DNA of 64,000 bases from contig NZ_BCLI01000004.1 in NCBI RefSeq assembly GCF_001748385.1, forward strand, positions 434,001 through 498,000, given 5' to 3'. This stretch comes from Vulcanisaeta thermophila. Its GTDB lineage: Archaea > Thermoproteota > Thermoprotei > Thermoproteales > Thermocladiaceae. Of this stretch, positions 60,196-64,000 are shown piece by piece; position 1 is the first letter of the stretch; the number at the start of each line of letters is the position of its first letter. Below the pieces are notes generated by a model. It was not told the DNA's origin and ran no database searches. It worked only from the letters and a program-made list of their open reading frames with translations. The translations under genes were made by a program, and so were the position numbers.

Positions 60196-60594
60196 TCACC
60201 TAATCCTCACTATCTTACGCCGCCCCACAATATCCCAAACCTCAACCTCCTGCCCAGGCTCAAGCTTCTGCCTAAGATCCTCCTCAACCTGTGATGAGGG
60301 TACCTCGAACGTTGAGTAATCCCTCAGGTCCATCAACTGCCAGGATTCACCCACCTTAGCCACCACCTGGGCCACGAACTTCTGAATAATGGGGATCTCC
60401 ACCTGGGCGTCGGCAGGCACTATGAGGGTCCTCTTAACGTTATCAAAAACACCAACACCCACGATCCTCACCTTGGCTGAGCCATGCTTACCAGTCTTGC
60501 TCTTCTCAACCTCCACCACCTTGCATGGCTCACCATCAATCATCACATAGCTCCCCTCCTTTAGTTCACCCGCCTCCGCAGGTTTTGTACTCAT
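60196..60594 (-). CDS. eif5a: Translation factor aIF5A
   Basis: A 132-aa hypusine-containing factor that relieves ribosome stalling. The modification loop [16 protein letters not shown] carries the target Lys of [20 protein letters not shown] and [25 protein letters not shown] are typical. It is convergent with DUF655 and divergent from NAD kinase. Confidence 0.95.
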   Translation of the reverse strand: MSTKPAEAGELKEGSYVMIDGEPCKVVEVEKSKTGKHGSAKVRIVGVGVFDNVKRTLIVPADAQVEIPIIQKFVAQVVAKVGESWQLMDLRDYSTFEVPSSQVEEDLRQKLEPGQEVEVWDIVGRRKIVRIR

Positions 60595-60711
60595 ACATGA
60601 CTGCCCTACTTAATAATTAAATAAGGTTTTCTCCTAATGGGTACGCCATCTTTAATTACGTCGTGCACCACCTGGGAAAATTATTTATTAATAATTACAC
60701 CCTAGATTGCG

Positions 60712-61512
60712 ATGAGGATACTGATATATGTTGGTAAATTTGAGGACATGCCCATAGCCAAGTTATTGGTTAACCGATTGAGGGAGAGCAACATTGAGGT
60801 GTTTGGCATGAGGGAGGAGGAGATTAAGGGGCTTAACGTACCCAAGTGGGACGAGTCCCCAGTGGACATGGCACTAGTCTTTGGCGGCGATGGAACAGTC
60901 CTGAAGTTCATACACGAGGTTGATGGTTCAGGGGAGATCCCAATACTCCACGTGGGTACTGGGCGCGTGAATTACCTCAGTGACTGCAGCACCAGGGAGG
61001 TACCCCAGATAGTGGATAGATTGACTAAGGGTGAGTACTACATTGAGGAGAGGCTCACGTTAAAGGCCGTGAGCGGGGACTTCACGTGCACAGCACTCAA
61101 TGAAGTACTGATGAAGGGTATTGACCCAGGTCACTTGATATCGGTGACTGTGATTGAGGAGGGTGGTGAGGAGATAATGAGGGCCAGGATGGATGGGGTC
61201 ATCGTGTCCACGCCCACGGGCTCCACGGCATACGCACTGGCTGCGGGAGGCCCCATGGTGGATCCCAGGCTCTCGGTTAAGCTCATCGTCCCCCTGGCCC
61301 CATTCTCAAGGGCCCTAGTCCCCATTGTGCACCCATTTGAGGTACCCATTAAGGTGATAACCAGCGAGGTCTCCTACGTAATATGCGACGGTGTTGTCTC
61401 CCAAAGGGGTGCAGAGGTTCGTATAGTACCTGGTGAGCGTAAGGTTAGGTTTGTGAGGACTAGGCATTATAATCCATATGAGAAGCTTTGGAGGAGGTTA
61501 TTCACACAATGA
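60712..61512 (+). CDS. nadK: NAD kinase
   Basis: Phosphorylates NAD to NADP (266 aa). The GGDGT motif is in LVFGGDGTVLKFIHEV, the NE/D-type motif is ALNEVLMK, and the third block is DGVIVSTPTGSTAYALAAGGPMVDP. TATA (ATTTATTAATAATT) is 26 nt upstream of ATG 60712. The stop codon overlaps the start of the PIN-domain gene (ATGA), so translation is coupled. Confidence 0.93.
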   Translation: MRILIYVGKFEDMPIAKLLVNRLRESNIEVFGMREEEIKGLNVPKWDESPVDMALVFGGDGTVLKFIHEVDGSGEIPILHVGTGRVNYLSDCSTREVPQIVDRLTKGEYYIEERLTLKAVSGDFTCTALNEVLMKGIDPGHLISVTVIEEGGEEIMRARMDGVIVSTPTGSTAYALAAGGPMVDPRLSVKLIVPLAPFSRALVPIVHPFEVPIKVITSEVSYVICDGVVSQRGAEVRIVPGERKVRFVRTRHYNPYEKLWRRLFTQ

Positions 61513-61880
61513 GCTCAGTGTACATACTTGACACGTCGGCAATCCTACACGTGAGGAATGCCTACGCACTAACCCAGTTGGGTACCCTAGTAACCACTAA
61601 CTACGTGGTGAATGAGTTACGGGATGCGAGGGCCCAGGTAATGCCCGAGGTATTGGGTATAATGGTTTATGAGGTGGGTGGGGATGAGATTAGGAGGGTT
61701 AGGGAGAGGTACCACATACCAAGGCTCCTGAGTGATGCGGACGTTTCACTAATAGCCCTAGCCCTCAAGCTCAGGGATTTGGACCCTGTGGTCGTTACTG
61801 ACGACTCATTATTAATAGCTTTCCTCAGGAGGTTGAATATAAAGTACAGGGTAGTGTTCCTACGCAGAAGGCGTCAGTAG
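61509..61880 (+). CDS. Nob1-like PIN domain endonuclease
   Basis: A 123-aa PIN protein: YILDTSAIL (first Asp), NYVVNELRD (Glu), LSDADVSLIALALKL (DADxxL, Nob1 style) and VVTDDSLLIAFLRRLNIKY (DD). Nob1 trims the 3' end of 16S rRNA. The usual C-terminal zinc ribbon of Nob1 is missing, so it might be separate or absent. ATG 61509 overlaps the nadK stop by 4 nt; it overlaps convergent L22 by 7 nt. Confidence 0.82.
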   Translation: MSSVYILDTSAILHVRNAYALTQLGTLVTTNYVVNELRDARAQVMPEVLGIMVYEVGGDEIRRVRERYHIPRLLSDADVSLIALALKLRDLDPVVVTDDSLLIAFLRRLNIKYRVVFLRRRRQ

Positions 61881-62428
61881 GGTTTTGGTTTCAACTTAAG
61901 GTGCTTGGGCACGTTGTCGGCGGGCAGCTCCACGCCCACTAGCTCTATGGATACTGTGTCCTGGAACCAGGGTGTGGATCTTCCGAAGGCCCTGGGCATG
62001 TAATTCCTGATCTTCCTGCCCTTATGAACAGCCGCGTGCACAATAACCACATTATCCACATTAAGGCCCCTGTAGGTGGCGTTATTCTCCAGGTTCTTAA
62101 GAACCTCCAGGTAGGCCTTGGCGACCTTAACGGGCCACTTGGCCACGGGCCACCCCTCCCATGGCGTTGTGTGGTGTGCCTGCTTCTTCGTGAACCTCCT
62201 GATTGGTACAGGTAGCTCGCCCTTGATTACCTTGTTCAGGTAATCCTCGGCCTGCTTTATGGTGAAGCCCCTAATGAACCTGGCCACCTCCACAGCCTTC
62301 TTCCAACTAATCCTATACTCATAACCCAACGCCTTGGCAATCTGATCCCCACTCACCTCAACTCCATACGTCTCCTTAACCCGTTTTATAATGCCCTCAG
62401 GCTTAACGGACCAATCAATCCTCGACAT
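61874..62428 (-). CDS. rpl22: 50S ribosomal protein L22
   Basis: A 184-aa archaeal uL22 lining the peptide exit tunnel: SWKKAVEVARFIRGFTIKQAEDYLNKVIKG, KWPVKVAKAYLEVLKNLENNA, NVVIVHAAVHKGRKIRNYMPRAFGRST. It lies outside the usual S19-L22-S3 operon, in a scattered arrangement as for L18 and L19e here. Confidence 0.95.
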   Translation of the reverse strand: MSRIDWSVKPEGIIKRVKETYGVEVSGDQIAKALGYEYRISWKKAVEVARFIRGFTIKQAEDYLNKVIKGELPVPIRRFTKKQAHHTTPWEGWPVAKWPVKVAKAYLEVLKNLENNATYRGLNVDNVVIVHAAVHKGRKIRNYMPRAFGRSTPWFQDTVSIELVGVELPADNVPKHLKLKPKPY

Positions 62429-62461
62429 CCCATGAAGCTAAGACCCAATATTTAAAAACAT

Positions 62462-63673
62462 TTACCTCCCAGGACCTTCGGAAATTGCCTTAACAAGCAA
62501 CGCATAAATAAGCCCTGCCCTCACGACATCGCCCAGCTCCACATACTCATCAGGACCATGGGACACCGATACACTACCTGGGCCGTACGTAACCGCATCC
62601 ACACCCCTCTGCTGGAAGTACCTAGTGTCCACGGGCCACCTTGAAATCACCACATTGGGCTTCACGCCCAATAATTCATTAATGATAATGCCTAACCTAC
62701 CCGCCAACTCACCCTGCGTGTTAATGCCGGGCTCTACTGCATTTACAACCTCAACCTCAACCTTAGACCTAACCTCATGCTTAATACTATCTATGAACTC
62801 CACCACCTCACTCACCGCTTCATCAACATGCTCTGTGGGTATTAACCTCCTATCCATGGAGAAGGCAAAGTAGCCAGGCACGGTGCTGTAACCATGACCA
62901 CCCCGCACAAGCCCACCTAGTGATACCGTGGCGTTCGCGTTCATGAATCTCCTGCTCTCAACCTTAGGCTTCAATTTCCTAATGATCTCACTAGCCACAA
63001 TCGCACAGTCCTCGAAGGCATTCACGCCAAGCCAGGGTGTTGATGCGTGGGCATCAATACCCCTACAGGTAATTAGGAGATGCACCACGCCCATACTCCC
63101 AACCCACACATTATCAAGCCCAGTGGGCTCCGCAACCAGGGCGTACCTGGGGACCTCCATGTTATTGATTAAGTAACCAACACCCGTGGCCCCACCCAAC
63201 TCCTCATCTGGTGTGAAGGAGGCCTCCGCACACCCGTCTATCCTCAATTCCTCAAGGAACCTAAACATCAGCAGCACGGCCGTAACCCCACCCTTATCAT
63301 CACTGGCACCCCTGCCATAAACCCTACCATTAACAACCCTGGGCTTGAAGGGCTCAGTCAGCATCCACCCATTACCTCCGGGAACCACGTCGTAATGCGC
63401 GTTGAAGTGAATGATGGGTTTACCAGCGCATGTACGGGCCAGCACCACGTAGCGTGGATACCCAGACCACTGGGGGTAGTTGCTGCGGACATAATCATCG
63501 GGCACTCTGATAACCTTAACAACAAGCCCAAGCCCGCTCAGTAACTCGCTTAGGTAGTTCGCGGCTTCCTCATAGTGACTCCCAGGGGGAGCCTCGGTCC
63601 TTATTGATATTAGTCTCGATAGGACCTCGGCAGCGAAGTCCACATGCTCCTTACGAATGAGTGAATTAATCAT
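62462..63673 (-). CDS. M20-family peptidase/deacylase (ArgE/DapE-like)
   Basis: A 403-aa zinc hydrolase. Metal and catalytic residues are in IHFNAHYDVVPGG (HxDxVPxG), GRGASDDKGGV, TPDEELGG (catalytic Glu pair), LVAEPTGLD and the last His in SVSHGPDEYVELGD. Related enzymes remove acyl groups from amino acids or desuccinylate DAP; the substrate is not inferable. It starts 2 nt after the glycosyltransferase stop codon on the same strand. Confidence 0.9.
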   Translation of the reverse strand: MINSLIRKEHVDFAAEVLSRLISIRTEAPPGSHYEEAANYLSELLSGLGLVVKVIRVPDDYVRSNYPQWSGYPRYVVLARTCAGKPIIHFNAHYDVVPGGNGWMLTEPFKPRVVNGRVYGRGASDDKGGVTAVLLMFRFLEELRIDGCAEASFTPDEELGGATGVGYLINNMEVPRYALVAEPTGLDNVWVGSMGVVHLLITCRGIDAHASTPWLGVNAFEDCAIVASEIIRKLKPKVESRRFMNANATVSLGGLVRGGHGYSTVPGYFAFSMDRRLIPTEHVDEAVSEVVEFIDSIKHEVRSKVEVEVVNAVEPGINTQGELAGRLGIIINELLGVKPNVVISRWPVDTRYFQQRGVDAVTYGPGSVSVSHGPDEYVELGDVVRAGLIYALLVKAISEGPGR

Positions 63674-63675
63674 AC

Positions 63676-64000
63676 TTAGTCCTGGACCAACTCCCTGTAC
63701 ACATTAAGTAGTTGGGCACCCACGGTGCTTGGTGAGTGCCTCTGCACAATCAACGCCTTAGCCCTGGCCCCCAGCTCCATTGCGTACTCAGGTGAGTCAA
63801 TGAGCTCCCTGGTGTTATCGAGGAAGCACTTAACATCATTAACATCACACACAATACCAGCATCCCCAATTATCTCGGGTATGGGATCCACATTGGACGC
63901 CACCACGGGTATCCCATAACTCATCGCCTCAAGCGCCGTGAAACCAAATGCATCACCCCTCGTGGGGAATAATAACACATCGAACTCAGCCATTAACTTT
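63676..64000 (-). CDS. Glycosyltransferase family 1/4, C-terminal part
   Basis: The last 107 codons of a gene that begins beyond the window. LLFPTRGDAFGFTALEAMSYGIPVVASNVDPIPEIIGDAGIV is the GT-B donor-binding signature (ExFGxxxLEAMAxGxPVV) with the conserved Glu. The frame stays open to the window edge, so the Met at 63993 is internal. Acceptor and sugar unknown. Confidence 0.88.
   Translation of the reverse strand, partial: KLMAEFDVLLFPTRGDAFGFTALEAMSYGIPVVASNVDPIPEIIGDAGIVCDVNDVKCFLDNTRELIDSPEYAMELGARAKALIVQRHSPSTVGAQLLNVYRELVQD

Overview
The window looks like the chromosome of a hyperthermophilic crenarchaeote of the order Thermoproteales, most likely close to Vulcanisaeta or Caldivirga. 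The evidence is: archaeal information-processing genes (L18, L19e, L21e, L22, RpoF, aIF5A, type IA topoisomerase, XPD helicase, Pus10, Elp3, KsgA, A-type ATPase subunit D), a Cren7-like chromatin protein, a GAPN-type glyceraldehyde-3-phosphate dehydrogenase, TATA boxes about 25-28 nt ahead of start codons (leaderless mRNAs), and C/D box sRNAs. No rRNA, tRNA, CRISPR array or intact insertion sequence was seen. Organism assignment is inference from gene content.

Layout. 1-3.5 kb: probable histidine-degradation cluster (urocanase, divergent from a frameshifted MFS transporter and a partial ureohydrolase). 3.5-10.5 kb: radical SAM protein, ferritin-like/VIT1 membrane protein, nitrilase-family hydrolase, Elp3, XPD. 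10.5-21.7 kb: Pro-rich membrane protein, topoisomerase, a divergent pair of TenA proteins around an 11-bp inverted repeat, radical SAM-TRAM protein, an HTH regulator with a Cys cluster, RNase Z, KsgA, HD hydrolase, UMP kinase, Cren7-like protein. 22-30 kb: Rieske protein, DapB-like dehydrogenase, DsbA-like protein without cysteines, A-ATPase subunit D, GTPase, a primase-superfamily-like protein, a wHTH/nuclease fusion, GAPN. 30.8-43 kb: four-CBS protein, two divergent fumarase subunits, thioredoxin reductase-like flavoprotein, SPASM radical SAM protein, transporters, ribosomal proteins, a decayed-gene/repeat region at 40.4-41 kb, and AspS. 43-53 kb: NusA-like protein, GH15 glucoamylase, two tandem thiolase-fold proteins without catalytic residues, prepilin peptidase, HisS, bifunctional nuclease, YjbQ, roadblock protein, a second Cys-cluster HTH regulator, RmlC. 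53-57.5 kb: an A/T-rich island with an acyl-CoA dehydrogenase, an acyl-CoA ligase and a LAGLIDADG-like protein. 57.5-64 kb: translation/transcription block plus NAD kinase, Nob1-like PIN protein, M20 peptidase and a partial glycosyltransferase.

The main non-coding result is a set of C/D box sRNA genes hidden between protein genes (7.03, 25.2 and 53.05 kb on the minus strand, plus a weaker one at 29.2 kb). Each has box C, guide, D', short spacer, C', guide, D in the right order, and a TATA-like element at the distance expected for a start just before box C. The D guide of the 25.2-kb RNA is complementary to a tRNA T-arm and points by the D+5 rule at C56, the site that Thermoproteales are known to methylate with an RNA guide instead of the protein aTrm56. 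Other notable points are perfect palindromes next to TATA boxes (14.47, 21.44, 53.28 kb) and a two-member regulator family with a shared Cys-containing C-terminal domain.
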